27,086 nt of DNA. Source: SFTH01 sp963643985. Lineage in GTDB: Bacteria; Bacillota; Clostridia; Christensenellales; Aristaeellaceae. Below are positions 13,269-24,000 of this stretch, piece by piece. Position numbers and translations under genes: made by a program. The notes under the pieces were generated by a model, which was not told where the DNA came from, made no database searches, and worked only from the letters and a program-made list of their open reading frames with translations. How positions within the stretch are numbered: the stretch's first letter is position 1; each line of letters starts with the position of its first letter. The stretch is taken from positions 1 through 27,086 of the forward strand of contig CAVINP010000018.1 of the NCBI GenBank assembly GCA_963643985.1, written 5' to 3'.

Positions 13269-15210
13269 TACTTACGACTTTAGCGGCTGGGCGACACGCA
13301 ACAATCTGCGCTGTTCGGACGGTCGCGTAATCATGAGAGATGCCTTTAAGGATTGCGACGGCAAGACGGTACCTCTCGTGTGGAACCATCGGCACGATGA
13401 GCCCACCACGGTGCTGGGACATGCGTTGCTGGAGAATCGCAGGGATGGCGTCTATGCCTACTGCTCGTTCAATGAGACAGAAAGCGGCAAGAATGCCAGC
13501 GAGCTGGTGAAGCACGGGGATGTTTCCGCGCTTTCCATCTACGCCAACCAGCTGCAGGAGCAGGGCAAGAACGTGATTCACGGCCTGATCCGCGAGGTGA
13601 GCCTGGTGCTGGCCGGCGCCAATCCCGGCGCGTTCATTGATTCGGTCATCGTGCACGGTGACGGAACCTTGGAAGAGGACCGCGAGCAGGGCATCGTCTA
13701 TACCGGCGAAAGCATTTATCTGTCGCACGCCTTCAAAGACGATGAGGATGAAGACGAGGAAGACGAGACCGAGGACGAGGATGAAACTTCCGACTCCGAA
13801 GATGAAGCGGAAACCGACGAGGAAGAGGATGAAGACGAGGACGAAGACGAAGAAGAGGACGAAGAAGAGGACGAGCTGCCCAAATCCAAAAAGAAGCTCG
13901 CCCACAATGACGAGGACGGCGAAACCGTTCAGCAGATCTATGACACACTGACTGACAAACAGAAGGATGCCGTGAGTATCCTGTTTGCGGCCGTATTCGA
14001 CGGTCAGACGAAAAACGATTCCGACGAGGATGAAGAGGAGGATGAATCCAACATGAAGCACAATGTCTTCGACAACGAAACCAATCAGGAACAGGTACTG
14101 TGCCACGCCGATCAGGAGCGTATTCTGACGTCTGCCAAGAGCTCCGGTGTCGGCAGCCTCAAGGCTGCACTGGAAATGTATGTGGATGAAAACGGCGTCA
14201 ATCTGGCGCATGCGGATCTGGGTTTTGACAGCATTACCACGTTGTTCCCGGAATACAAGGACGTACGCCCCGGCGCACCGGAGCTGCTGACGGATGACCA
14301 GGGCTGGATTGCCAAGGTGCTGTCCAAGGTTCACAAGAGCCCGATCTCCCGCATCCGCACCCGTCAGGCCGATATGCGCGACATCACTGCACTGCGCGCC
14401 AAGGGCTATCAGAAGGGCAATCAGAAGGGCTTCCGCGGCAACCTGAGCCTGATCTCCCGCACCACTGATCCGCAGACTATCTATGTCAAGAGCAAGCTGG
14501 ATCGCGATGATATTATCGACATCACCGATTTCGATGTGGTGCAGTACATGTACAACATCGATCGGATGAACCTCAACGAGGAACTTGCGATGGCCATCAT
14601 GGTCGGTGACGGCCGCACTGACGGTGCCGAAGGCAAGATCGATCCCAGCAAGATCCGCCCGGTATGGACGGACGACGAGCTGTACACCATCCATACGGAT
14701 GTGGACATCGAGGGCATGAAGACGAGCCTGCAGGGCACTAACTCTGCGGCCAATTTCGGTGAGAATTACATCTATGCCGAGGCTGTGATTCAGAGCCTGC
14801 TGTATGCTCGTGAGAAGTACAAGGGTTCCGGCCAGCCGGACTTCTACTGCACGCCGCATCTGGTGAACGTAATGCTGCTCGCCCGCGATCTGAACGGCCG
14901 CCGCATCTACGATAACGTCAATGAGCTGAAGGCCGCGCTGAACGTTCGCGAGATTATCACCGCAGAGCAGTTCGAAGGTCTGACCCGCACCACCAGCGAC
15001 GGCAAGACCAAGCAGCTGCTGGGCCTGATGTACAATCTGGCCGACTACAGCCTTGGTGCCACCAAGGGCGGCGAGATCACTCACTTTACCGACTTTGACA
15101 TCAACTTCAACCAGGAGGTCAGCCTGTTGGAGACCCGCGTTTCCGGCGCGAACACCCGCGTGCTCTCCGCGATTGCACTCGAGACGGATGTGACCGACGA
15201 CTACAAGTAA
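13261..15210 (+). CDS. Fused prohead protease, acidic linker and major capsid protein
   Basis: 649 residues in three parts. Residues 1-150 are an S78 (HK97-type) prohead protease: WNHRHDEP with candidate His43 or His45, VSALSIYANQ with candidate Ser92, and IREVSLVLAGANPGA. Residues 158-206 are almost only Asp and Glu, and about 207-264 are also acidic with one helical stretch (QIYDTLTDKQKDAVSILFAAVF). The major capsid protein starts near Met265 (MKHNVF) and runs to the end, with ITALRAKGYQKGNQKGF and C-terminal VSGANTRVLSAIALE. The protease should cut itself and the linker away as the head matures; the linker may act as scaffold. A ribosome site and ATG at 14053 could also make capsid protein alone. 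Confidence 0.9.
   Translation: MSNTYDFSGWATRNNLRCSDGRVIMRDAFKDCDGKTVPLVWNHRHDEPTTVLGHALLENRRDGVYAYCSFNETESGKNASELVKHGDVSALSIYANQLQEQGKNVIHGLIREVSLVLAGANPGAFIDSVIVHGDGTLEEDREQGIVYTGESIYLSHAFKDDEDEDEEDETEDEDETSDSEDEAETDEEEDEDEDEDEEEDEEEDELPKSKKKLAHNDEDGETVQQIYDTLTDKQKDAVSILFAAVFDGQTKNDSDEDEEEDESNMKHNVFDNETNQEQVLCHADQERILTSAKSSGVGSLKAALEMYVDENGVNLAHADLGFDSITTLFPEYKDVRPGAPELLTDDQGWIAKVLSKVHKSPISRIRTRQADMRDITALRAKGYQKGNQKGFRGNLSLISRTTDPQTIYVKSKLDRDDIIDITDFDVVQYMYNIDRMNLNEELAMAIMVGDGRTDGAEGKIDPSKIRPVWTDDELYTIHTDVDIEGMKTSLQGTNSAANFGENYIYAEAVIQSLLYAREKYKGSGQPDFYCTPHLVNVMLLARDLNGRRIYDNVNELKAALNVREIITAEQFEGLTRTTSDGKTKQLLGLMYNLADYSLGATKGGEITHFTDFDINFNQEVSLLETRVSGANTRVLSAIALETDVTDDYK
13735..13878 (+). 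repeat. GA-rich low-complexity segment encoding poly-Asp/Glu
   Basis: The plus strand is nearly all GAN codons (GAC, GAT, GAG, GAA), giving about 47 acidic residues. It produces spurious Ser-run and Arg-rich frames in other readings. It is probably the scaffolding/delta-like part of the fused capsid precursor. Confidence 0.8.
14035..14055 (+). promoter_or_regulatory. Internal ribosome site and ATG before the capsid domain
   Basis: GAGGAGG at 14035-14041, 11 nt, then an in-frame ATG at 14053 (Met265) starting MKHNVFDNET. It sits exactly at the linker/capsid boundary. Independent initiation here would give free capsid protein in excess over the protease fusion. The GAGGAGG could also be a by-product of Glu/Asp codons. 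Confidence 0.4.
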
Positions 15211-15225
15211 GGCAGGCGGGTCAAA

Positions 15226-15549
15226 ATGGCAAAGTTTTATGACCGGATAGGCTATGCGGAAACGCTGGAGACGAAACCGGGCGTATGGGAGGAGATCATC
15301 ACTGAGCGGCCGTATTACGGTGATGTGACCCGCAACTATCGCCGACTGGAAACCGGCGAAAGCGTGAATGACGATGTGGTGATCAACAACACGATCAGCA
15401 TCCTCGCCGACCCGTATGCCTATCAGCATTTCCTTGCCATGCGCTATGTCAGATGGATGGGGGTCAAATGGAAGGTGACGAATGTCGAGGTCCAGAGCCC
15501 CCGCCTTCTGTTGACGATCGGAGGTGTTTACAATGGGCCTGCGGATTGA
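15226..15549 (+). CDS. Head-tail connector / head closure protein
   Basis: 107 residues starting MAKFYDRIGYAETLETKPGVW, with YYGDVTRNYRRLETGESVND, ISILADPYA and a C-terminal WKVTNVEVQSPRLLLTIGGV. This matches my memory of a conserved Clostridia phage protein placed right after the capsid, of head-closure type. The beta-rich composition fits a stopper ring. The ribosome site is weak (GGCGGG). The 3' end overlaps the next gene by 17 nt. Confidence 0.65.
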   Translation: MAKFYDRIGYAETLETKPGVWEEIITERPYYGDVTRNYRRLETGESVNDDVVINNTISILADPYAYQHFLAMRYVRWMGVKWKVTNVEVQSPRLLLTIGGVYNGPAD

Positions 15550-15838
15550 ACTGCACAACGTACTGGTCGGGATACTCGGCTCCAGAAACGTGTACTTTCA
15601 GCCGCCGGAGGGCTATAAGATGTCATACCCCTGTATCGTGTATGAGCGGGACGGCATTGAGAGCGACTACGCCGGCAATCTGCCGTATGCGCATCGCATC
15701 CGCTATTCCGTGACCGTGATCGATCGGGATCCGGATTCCGAGCTGCCCGCCAAGATTGCGGCACTTCCGACGTCAAGGCATAACAGTCACTTTGTGAACG
15801 ACAACCTTCATCACGACGTATTTACGATCTACTACTAA
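15533..15838 (+). CDS. Tail terminator / tail completion-like protein
   Basis: 101 residues from ATG 15533, with GGAGGTG at 15520-15526 inside the previous gene; the in-frame GTG at 15524 falls within that ribosome site and is rejected. Motifs QPPEGYKMSYPCIVYERDG, YSVTVIDRDPDSELP and DNLHHDVFTIYY match small phage tail-terminator-type proteins located between connector and tail tube genes. It should cap the tail tube and join it to the head. The assignment rests on position and on remembered family resemblance. Confidence 0.6.
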   Translation: MGLRIELHNVLVGILGSRNVYFQPPEGYKMSYPCIVYERDGIESDYAGNLPYAHRIRYSVTVIDRDPDSELPAKIAALPTSRHNSHFVNDNLHHDVFTIYY

Positions 15839-15852
15839 GGAGGATAAGAAGA

Positions 15853-16521
15853 ATGGCTAATCAGAGAATTACCTGGGACGAGGCGGAGAATCGCCGCTAT
15901 GAGTATGGCGTATCGCAGGGCGTGCTCTATCCGATGAACGACGACGGCGAATACGCTGCAGGTGAAGCCTGGAACGGCTTGACCAACGTTACCGACAAGC
16001 CCGAAGGCGCAGATGTCAACAAGATGTATGCAGACGGCATCTACTATGCCGGCATCCGCGGTGCTGAGGAGTACCACGCGAGCATTGAAGCATATACCTA
16101 TCCGGATTCCTTCGCCGCATGCGATGGTTCCGCCGAGGTGCTTAAGGGCATGTACATCGGCCAGCAGCCGCGCAAGAAGTTCGGCCTGTGCTGGCGGTCC
16201 GAGATCGGTAACGCCAACACCGACACGCTGGGCTATCGCATTCACGTGGCCTACGGCCTGAGCGCTTCTCCGACCGAGAAGGCGCACGAGACCGTAAACG
16301 ATTCGCCCGAAGCCAGCCCGTTCAGCTGGGACGCTGAGGGCACGCCCGTGAACGTGACCGGCTACAAGTCCACCGCCAAGCTGGAGTTCGACTCCACCAA
16401 GCTGAGCGCCGCCCAGCTGAAAGCACTGGAGGATCTGCTCTATGGCAGCGATTCCGCAGCTTCCAAGCTGCCTATGCCCGATGAGATCATCGCTGCTTTG
16501 CAGGCGGCTGCCACTGCCTGA
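15853..16521 (+). CDS. Major tail tube protein
   Basis: 222 residues. ITWDEAENRRYEYGVSQGVL, WNGLTNVTDKPEGADVNKMYAD and FGLCWRSEIGNANTDTLGYR, plus an Ala-rich helical end, fit the phi13/TP901-1-type major tail proteins of Clostridia phages, which stack as hexamers to form the tube. The pre-tail position and AAGGAGG at 15838-15844 agree. It is followed by a strong hairpin (16576-16599) that may reduce transcription of later genes relative to this abundant protein. Confidence 0.85.
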   Translation: MANQRITWDEAENRRYEYGVSQGVLYPMNDDGEYAAGEAWNGLTNVTDKPEGADVNKMYADGIYYAGIRGAEEYHASIEAYTYPDSFAACDGSAEVLKGMYIGQQPRKKFGLCWRSEIGNANTDTLGYRIHVAYGLSASPTEKAHETVNDSPEASPFSWDAEGTPVNVTGYKSTAKLEFDSTKLSAAQLKALEDLLYGSDSAASKLPMPDEIIAALQAAATA

Positions 16522-16575
16522 GAATTCAAAATAGGCAAATGAGAAGAGCCGGCTGATGACCGGCGGGATGCATGA

Positions 16576-16610
16576 GGAGACGTCGGCGGGGACGTCTCCC
16601 CCTACTTTTC
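16576..16610 (+). terminator. Hairpin attenuator after the tail tube gene
   Basis: A perfect 9-bp stem, GGAGACGTC (16576-16584) with GACGTCTCC (16591-16599), and a 6-nt loop, followed by CCCTACTTTTCTTT. The T-run is interrupted, so partial termination is likelier than full. A smaller GCCGG/CCGGC hairpin lies at about 16547-16563. Confidence 0.6.
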
Positions 16611-16638
16611 TTTACGATCTGAAAGGAGAAACGAGAAG

Positions 16639-17046
16639 ATGCTTAAGAAGACGATTACCTACACTGATTACGACGGCAATACGCGCACCGAGGACTTTTT
16701 CTTCAACCTGACAAAGGCTGAAGTGATTGAAATGGAAATGGGCACCAACGGCGGCATGACGAAGCTGATTCAGAAGATTGTCGCCGAACAGGATGCGTCC
16801 CGCATCGCTTCAATCTTCAAGGAGATCATCTTGAAGGCCTACGGCGAAAAGAGCCTGGATGGCAAGTATTTCAACAAGTCGCAGGAGCTGTCAGAGCGCT
16901 TCAGCCGCACCGAGGCCTACAGCGATCTGTTTATGGAACTGCTCGACCCGGAGAAGGCTGCGGCGTTCATCAACGGCATCGTGCCGCAGGACGCGCTGGC
17001 TCAGGCGCAGGCCGAGGCAGCCAAGTCGAGCCTGCCGAGCGCATAA
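16639..17046 (+). CDS. Tail assembly chaperone (gpG-like)
   Basis: 135 residues with the start ITYTDYDGNTRTEDFFFNLT, then KAEVIEMEMGTNGGMTKLI and a helical ILKAYGEKSLDGKYFNKS segment, ending in an Ala/Gln-rich tail. This matches Firmicutes tail assembly chaperones placed between the tail tube and tape measure genes. It should coat the tape measure during tube assembly and be absent from the virion. AAAGGAG lies upstream of ATG 16639. The next gene is in the same reading frame after TAA and 15 nt, so the usual -1 frameshift fusion is not evident. Confidence 0.8.
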   Translation: MLKKTITYTDYDGNTRTEDFFFNLTKAEVIEMEMGTNGGMTKLIQKIVAEQDASRIASIFKEIILKAYGEKSLDGKYFNKSQELSERFSRTEAYSDLFMELLDPEKAAAFINGIVPQDALAQAQAEAAKSSLPSA

Positions 17047-17061
17047 AGGACGGCGAGATGA

Positions 17062-17607
17062 ATGCTGCAGATCACCGTACCCGGCTATGAATGGTTTGAC
17101 GAGAAGACCAATACCTTCGGATCGACCAAGACCACAACATTACAGCTGGAGCATTCGCTGGTTTCCATGCACAAATGGGAACAGAAATGGGGCAAGCCGT
17201 TTCTCGGCCGGGAGAGCAAAACCGTCAATGAATGTGTTGACTATATCCGGTGTATGACATTGACGCAGCATGTGGATCCCGCGGTGTATAACGGACTGAC
17301 GCCGGAAATTTACGAGCAGATCAATCAGTACATAGAGGCACCGATGACAGCGACGTGGTTCAGCGAAACGGCCCATTCCGGACCACCGAATCACGAGATC
17401 GTAACCGCAGAAGTGATCTATTACTGGATGATCGCACTTAACATCCCCTGGGATTGCCGCAAATGGCACCTGAACACATTGCTGACGCTGATACGGGTAT
17501 GTAACGCCAAAAACGCGCCACAGAAGAAGCGCAACCGGCGCGACATGATCGAGCAGCGCAACGCATTGAACAAGGCCCGCCGTGCGCGGCTGAACAGCAA
17601 AGGATAA
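17062..17607 (+). CDS. Second tail assembly chaperone-like protein
   Basis: 181 residues. LEHSLVSMHKWEQKWGKPFL, followed by VNECVDYIRCMTL and VTAEVIYYWMIALNIPWDC, is typical of the protein after the G-like chaperone in Clostridia siphophages. The C-terminus is highly basic (KKRNRRDMIEQRNALNKARR). It may take the place of the GT extension made by frameshifting in lambda. The ribosome site is modest (AAGGA, 11 nt from ATG 17062), overlapping the previous stop region and suggesting coupled re-initiation. Confidence 0.6.
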   Translation: MLQITVPGYEWFDEKTNTFGSTKTTTLQLEHSLVSMHKWEQKWGKPFLGRESKTVNECVDYIRCMTLTQHVDPAVYNGLTPEIYEQINQYIEAPMTATWFSETAHSGPPNHEIVTAEVIYYWMIALNIPWDCRKWHLNTLLTLIRVCNAKNAPQKKRNRRDMIEQRNALNKARRARLNSKG

Positions 17608-17630
17608 AGGGAAGGAGGCGAGAGAAAGCC

Positions 17631-18005
17631 GTGATCCGATTCAAGCATAAAGGCAGTTTCCGGAATACGGAAAGATTCTTCGCGCAGGCCGGAAGGTCTA
17701 CGCCTGAGACGATATTAAGAAAGTATGGACAACTCGGCGTCACGGCACTCGCCTCCGCCACCCCGACAGAACACGGAACGACAGCCGCTGCCTGGAGCTA
17801 TGAAATCAGCAGCAACGGGCAGGGCCATACGATATATTGGACCAATTCAAATGTCAATGACGGTGTCAACATCGCCATGATATTGCAATACGGCCACGGA
17901 ACGGGCACGGGCGGCTATGTGAAGGGTATTGATTACATCAACCCCGCGCTTGAGCCCGTATTTAACCAGCTCGCCGAAGAGGCCTGGAGGGAGGTAACGA
18001 AGTGA
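17631..18005 (+). CDS. HK97 gp10-like tail/head-tail joining protein
   Basis: 124 residues from GTG 17631, with GGAAGGAGG upstream. A basic N-terminus (MIRFKHKGSFRNTERF) leads to LRKYGQLGVTALASATP and the diagnostic-looking ILQYGHGTGTGGYVKGIDYI before a C-terminal helix. This fits the gp10-like family usually associated with tail completion. Its place between chaperones and tape measure differs from HK97 but recurs in Clostridia phages as I recall them. The stop overlaps the tape measure start by 4 nt (GTGA). Confidence 0.6.
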   Translation: MIRFKHKGSFRNTERFFAQAGRSTPETILRKYGQLGVTALASATPTEHGTTAAAWSYEISSNGQGHTIYWTNSNVNDGVNIAMILQYGHGTGTGGYVKGIDYINPALEPVFNQLAEEAWREVTK

Positions 18006-21000
18006 GCAACAGTGTCGATAAGCGCGTCGTAGAGATGCAATTCGACAATAAACAGTTTGAAACCAACGTTCAACAGAGCGTCGAATCACTCGACAAGTTG
18101 AAAAAAGGTCTTGATCTTGAACAGTCTGCCAAGGGACTTAGTAGTATTGATAAAGCTGCGAGAAAAATTGATCTGAGCAGGCTGGCGGATGCTGCGCAAA
18201 CTGTTGCCAATCGCTTTTCTTTTCTGGGCAATCTGGTCGATTCGTTCTATAGCCGAATCAGTAATGTGCTGCTGAATCTGACCGGTCAGGCGACAGCCTT
18301 TGTGAAGTCGTTGACGATCACACCGATCTCCACGGGCTTTTCGGAGTACGAAACGCAGATCAATGCGATCCAGACGATCATGTCCAACACCCGCGACTCG
18401 CTGACCAAGCAGGGATATTCCGAAGCGGAGCGACTGGATCTGGTTAACGATAGGCTTGATCAGCTGAACCATTACGCAGATAAAACCATTTACAACTTCA
18501 CGGAGATGACCCGCAATATCGGTACGTTTACCGCGGCGGGCGTCGAACTGGACACGGCGGTCAATTCCATACAGGGTATTGCCAATTTGGCTGCTGTTTC
18601 AGGTTCGACCAGTCAGCAGGCCAGCACGGCCATGTATCAGCTTTCACAGGCCATCTCGACCGGCACGGTCAGGCTGATGGACTGGAACTCCGTGGTCAAT
18701 GCCGGCATGGGCGGCGAACTGTTTCAGAAGGCGCTGACGCGCACTGCAGATGCCATGGGCCTGGGCGCCAGCAAGATCATCGAGGAGTCCGGCTCGTTCA
18801 GGGAAAGCCTCAGTCAGGGTTGGCTGACTTCGGATGTGCTGACGGCGACGCTCGAGCAGATGAGCTGGGACTTCGAGGAAGAAGCCAAGGCCATGGAAGG
18901 CTACACCGAGGCTGAGAAGGAGTTCTACATCGAAGCCGCCAAGGAAAAGCATCGCGCAGAACTGCTGGCCGCCGGCTACAGCACGGACGAAGTTGAAGAG
19001 ATACTGACGCTGGCACAGGACGCGACCGAGGCCGCAACCAAGGTCAAGACGTTTACGCAGCTGTTTGATACGCTGAAGGAAGCTGCGCAGAGCGGCTGGA
19101 CGCAGACCTGGGAATACATCATCGGCGACTTCGAGGAAGCGAAGGCACTGCTGACGGACATCAGCGATTTCTTCGGCAAGATTATCGACCAATCGGCCAC
19201 TTCCCGAAACGAGATCATGGCGGCCTGGAAGGAAGGCGGCGGACGCGACGACCTGATCGAGAGCTTCTGGAACATCGTCTACGCAATTCAAAATGCCGTA
19301 AACATGATCAAGGGCGAGTTCGAAAAAGTCTTCCCCAAGACGACGGCGGACGATCTGCTCAGCATCACCAGTGCATTCAAGGAGCTCACTGCCAAGATCA
19401 AGGCATTTACCGAGAACGAGGAGAAGATGGAGAAGTTCCGGCGCATCGTTGCCGGTATTGCCAATGCTATCGACATCGTTCGTCAGGTGATTTCGGCGCT
19501 CTGGGGCGGCGTAAAATCGATATTTGCGTATCTGATGCCGGAAGGCAGCAGTCTGCTGGAACTGATCGCCAAGGGCGCAGACAAGATTACACAGTTCAAC
19601 CAGTATCTGAAAGAGACCGGCGGCATTGCCGGCATCGTGGAAAAGATCGTCAACGTCATCAAGGGGATTATCGACAACATCCGCAACTTCAAGACAAATA
19701 TCACGGATCTGTTTGGCAGCGGCGAAGACGGGCTGCTTGGCAAACTGAAGGAGTGGTTCGGAAGTTTCGGCAATTTCGGGGAAATGTTCTCGAAATTCTT
19801 TGAGGGCAATTCGGTTCTCTCCGGCATTCGGAATGCATTATCCGGAATCATCGACAGCATCACGGGATTCGCCGAAAATATGGACGGCGCGGATATTGCC
19901 GCAATACTCAGCGGCATTCTGGGTGCCGGATTGGTGCTGAAGATCATGAAGTTTATCAAGGGTCTGAAACAAATCAAAGACAAGCTGGTCGGCACGATCG
20001 GCGAAGTCGGAGAAGGCATTACTGATGCACTTTCATCCTTTGGCGGCGGCAAGGGCGACATTGCCAAGGCCATACTGGAGATTGCGGCGTCGATCGCGCT
20101 GATTGCCGGTGCGCTATACATTGTGGCGCAGATTGATCCGGACCGCTTAGGCGGTGCGATTGCGGCATTGACGATTATGATGGGTCTCATGTTGGCGTTT
20201 ACGCTGATAGTCAGCAAGATCAAGCCCAAGAAGGCCACTTCAACAGGCGCAGGACTGGTGTTGCTCGGCGCTTCCATGCTGATATTTGCTGCAGCCGTTG
20301 AAAAGCTCGGCAAATTGGATGAGGACCAGCTTATCAGGGGCGTTGTCGCGCTTAGCGCTGTGCTGCTGGAACTGGTTGCTTTCCTCGCGCTGACCAAGAA
20401 GGCCAAGATGGGTGTATTCAAGGGCGCCGGCATGATACTGCTCGCCGTATCGATCAAGNNNNNNNNNNNNNNNNNNNNNNNNNNNNNNNNNNNNNNNNNN
20501 NNNNNNNNNNNNNNNNNNNNNNNNNNNNTGGGCGCAGTGATGCTCGAATTGGCTATATTCCTGAATCTGACCAAGAAAGCCAAGATTGGCGTATTCAAGA
20601 GCACGGCACTTATACTGCTGGCTGTATCGATCAAGCTGTTCGGTGATGCGATTGAACGCATCGGCAGCATGGATACGGAGGTCATGAAACGGGGGCTGAT
20701 CGGCATGGGCGCCGTGATGCTCGAGCTGGCTGCGTTCCTGCTGCTGAGCAAGAAAGCCAAAATCGGCGTATTCAAGAGCGTGGCACTGATACTGCTGGCC
20801 GTTTCGATCAAAATGTTCGGCGACGCGATTGCACAGATCGGCAGCCTGGATACGGATGTTCTGAAACAGGGTCTGATCGGCATGGGACTGGTGATGCTGG
20901 AGCTGGCTGCGTTCCTGCTGATTACGAAGAAAGCAAAACTGAGCCTGTTCAAGGGTGCTGCGCTGATACTGGTCGCCATTGCTATCAATTCCTTTGGCGA

Positions 21001-24000
21001 GACGATCGCCAAGATCGGCAGACTCAAGACCAAGACCATCCTCAAAGGTGTCATCGGTCTGGGGCTGGTATTGCTGGAACTGGCAGCTTTCATGAAAGTC
21101 ATGAGCAAGATGAAGGGCGGCGGCATTGCCAAGGCCATCGTCATGCTCGGCGTTATGGCCGTATCGATGCAGATATTTGCCAAGGTACTCAAGCATCTGG
21201 AGGGCGTAGAACTGGAAACGATGGTCGGATTTTCCGCATCGTTCGGCGTGGCCCTGCTGTCGCTGTCGGCTTCGATGCTGCTCATAAGCAAGGTGCCCGT
21301 AACGGCGGCACTGGCCGGCATTGCCAAGCTGGCGCTGATCGCAGCAGCAATTGTCGCCCTGATGGCGGCATTCGGCGCGGCAGAGCAGGCCTGGAACGTC
21401 TCTTCTTACATAGAGAGTTTCGGTGATCTGGCGGAAAGCATCGGCAACGCGATCGGCCGCTTTATCGGCGGTATCGGCAATGGCGTGATGCAAGGATTGA
21501 ACCTGCCGCAGATCGGCAACGATCTGTCCACATTCATGACGAATCTGCAGCCGTTCCTGGATGGCTGCAAGACGATTGATGACAGTGTGGTCAGCGGTGT
21601 GGGCAACCTCGCACTGGCACTGCTCGCCATCGGCGGCGCGGAATTTGTAAACGCCATCGCATCCTGGTTCGTGGGTGAAAACCCGATCACCAAGTTCGCA
21701 GACGACATCGGCGTGCTGGCAACGGCCCTGAATACATTCGCCGCCAACCTGAGCGGATTTACCGCAACGGATGAATCGACCATCACCAATGCCACCAATG
21801 CCGCGACGGGGCTTGCCGAACTGGTGAAGGCCATACCGTGGGAACTGCCGCAGTGGGCGCAGGCCATCGTGGGCCACAAGGATGTTGAGAAGTTTGCCGA
21901 GGATTCCGGTACACTCGCCACGGCCCTGATGAACTACGCAAGTAATATTTCAGGATTCAGCGCCACCGTCAGTGAAACGGACGTCACCAATTCCACCAAT
22001 GCGGCAAAAGCACTGGTTGCCCTGCAGGACTCCCTTCCGGCAGAAGGCGGCTGGATACAGAAGCTGACCGGCGTCAAGGATCTGTCAACCTTTGCCAAAC
22101 GCGTACCCGGATTTGCCGCCGGCATGAAAGCGTATGCTGCCGAAATCAGCGGCTTCAGTTCAACCGTAAGTCAAACGGATCTGGATAATTCCAACAATGC
22201 GGCACAGGCGCTGATCGATCTGGAAAATTCACTGTCCCGCCAGGGCGGCACATTGCAGGATCTGATCGGTGTACAGGATCTGGGCGAATTTGCCAAAAAG
22301 GTACCCGGCTTTGCTGCCGGTATGAAGGCCTACGCCACCGAAATCAGCGGATTTACGGCGAGCGTTACAGAGGATGACATCACCAATTCAACCAATGCCG
22401 CACAGGGTCTGGCAGATTTGGAAAACTCGCTGGCGCGTCAAAATGGTACTCTTCAGAAGATACTGGGCGTACAGGATCTGACGGATTTCGCGGAAAAGAT
22501 TCCAGGTTTTGCGCTGGGCATGAAGGCCTACGCCACCAACATCAAAGGTTTTACGGATTCCGTCAGTCAGTATGATATTACCAATTCCACCAGTGCCGCA
22601 CAAGGTCTGGCGGATCTTGAAGCGTCCCTTCCCAATACCCAGGAGAGTGCCTGGAATAATCTGACCGGCGTGCAGGATCTGACGGATTTTTCAAGCAAGA
22701 TACCCGGATTTGCGCTGGGCATGAAGGCTTACGCCGAGAATATTTCCGGCTTCAATGATTCCGTTGAGCAGACCGACATTCAGAATTCGACCAGTGCCGC
22801 ACAAGGCCTGGCGGATCTTGAAGCGTCTCTCCCCAACACCGGGGAAAGCGCCTGGACAAATCTGACCGGAGTGCAGGATCTGGGTGACTTCGCTGCCAAA
22901 CTTCCGGGCTTTGCCGCGGGCATGAAAGCCTATGCCGAGAATATTTCAGGCTTTACATCGACCGTCAGTGAGACCGATATTATCAATTCAACCAACGCCG
23001 CTAAGGGCCTGGCTGAGCTTGAAGAATCGCTCGTCAATACGGACGGATTGTGGCAGAAGATCACCGGAGTTCAGGATCTGTCAGCGTTCGCTGAGAAAAT
23101 TCCGGGCTTTGGCGCGGGCATGAAAGCTTATGCCGAAAACCTGAGCGGCTTCAGCACAACCATCACACAGAATGATATTACCAATTCGACCAACGCTGCG
23201 AAAGGTCTGGCCGAACTTGAGGGATCACTGACCAACACGGATGGGTTGTGGCAGAAGATCAATGGCGTACAGGATCTGTCAGCGTTCGCTGAGAAAATTC
23301 CGGGCTTTGCAGCAGGTATGAAGACCTATGCCGAACAGATTTCAGGTTTTACGACAACCGTTTCACAGGAAGATATCGACAATTCGACGGCGGCAGCTCA
23401 GGCACTGAATGCACTCGAGGCGAGCCTGACCGCAGAAGGCGGCCTGTGGGGAAACATCACCGGTCTGCCGGACTTGGGCAGCTTTGCCGAGAAGATACCG
23501 AAATTTGCCGCAGGTATGAAGGCCTATGCGGAGCAGATTTCCGGTTTTACGACGACCGTCACGCAAGAGGACATCAACAATTCCACCAACACCGCAACCG
23601 CACTGGCTGCGCTGGAGAATTCGTTGAGTGCTCATGGCGGCTGGGCACAGGCTATCGCCGGCGAAAAGGACCTGGGGAACTTTGGCACAAACTGCGAAGA
23701 ACTGGGCGCAGGCCTTGCATCATTTGCAAGCAGCATCGGAAACGTGGAATTTACCAACACGGATGCGGCGATTGCGGCCATGAATCTGATCACCGAATTT
23801 ACAAGCAGCATGAGCAGTGAAGGCGGGCTTATTAACCTGATCGGCAGTGCCATCGGTGGCGAACAGGACGTCGTGGGACTTTCCGAAAAGATGGCTACGG
23901 TCGGCACCAATCTGGCGGCGTTTGCGATCGCCATCAACGGCGCGGACTTCTCCAACACCGAGAAAGTGACCGATGTGATGACCGATATGCAGGACTTCAT

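Noticed and set aside
13078..15558. 826-residue open frame on the minus strand over the capsid gene
   Set aside because: It is antisense to the well-recognised protease/capsid fusion, has no ribosome site, and its composition is the mirror of GC-biased codons on the other strand.
16859..17257. Alternative frame joining the two tail chaperone genes by frameshift
   Set aside because: The overlapping frame is Arg/Ser-rich nonsense, and the second chaperone is in the frame of the first, so a -1 slip would not reach it.
19483..21877. Long minus-strand frames (614 and 545 residues) across the tape measure
   Set aside because: They mirror the tape measure repeats and run through the N gap; no family resemblance or start signal.
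21755..23740. Regular repeats that might be read as a CRISPR array
   Set aside because: The units are about 198 bp, contiguous, in frame and protein-coding, with no short repeat/spacer alternation.
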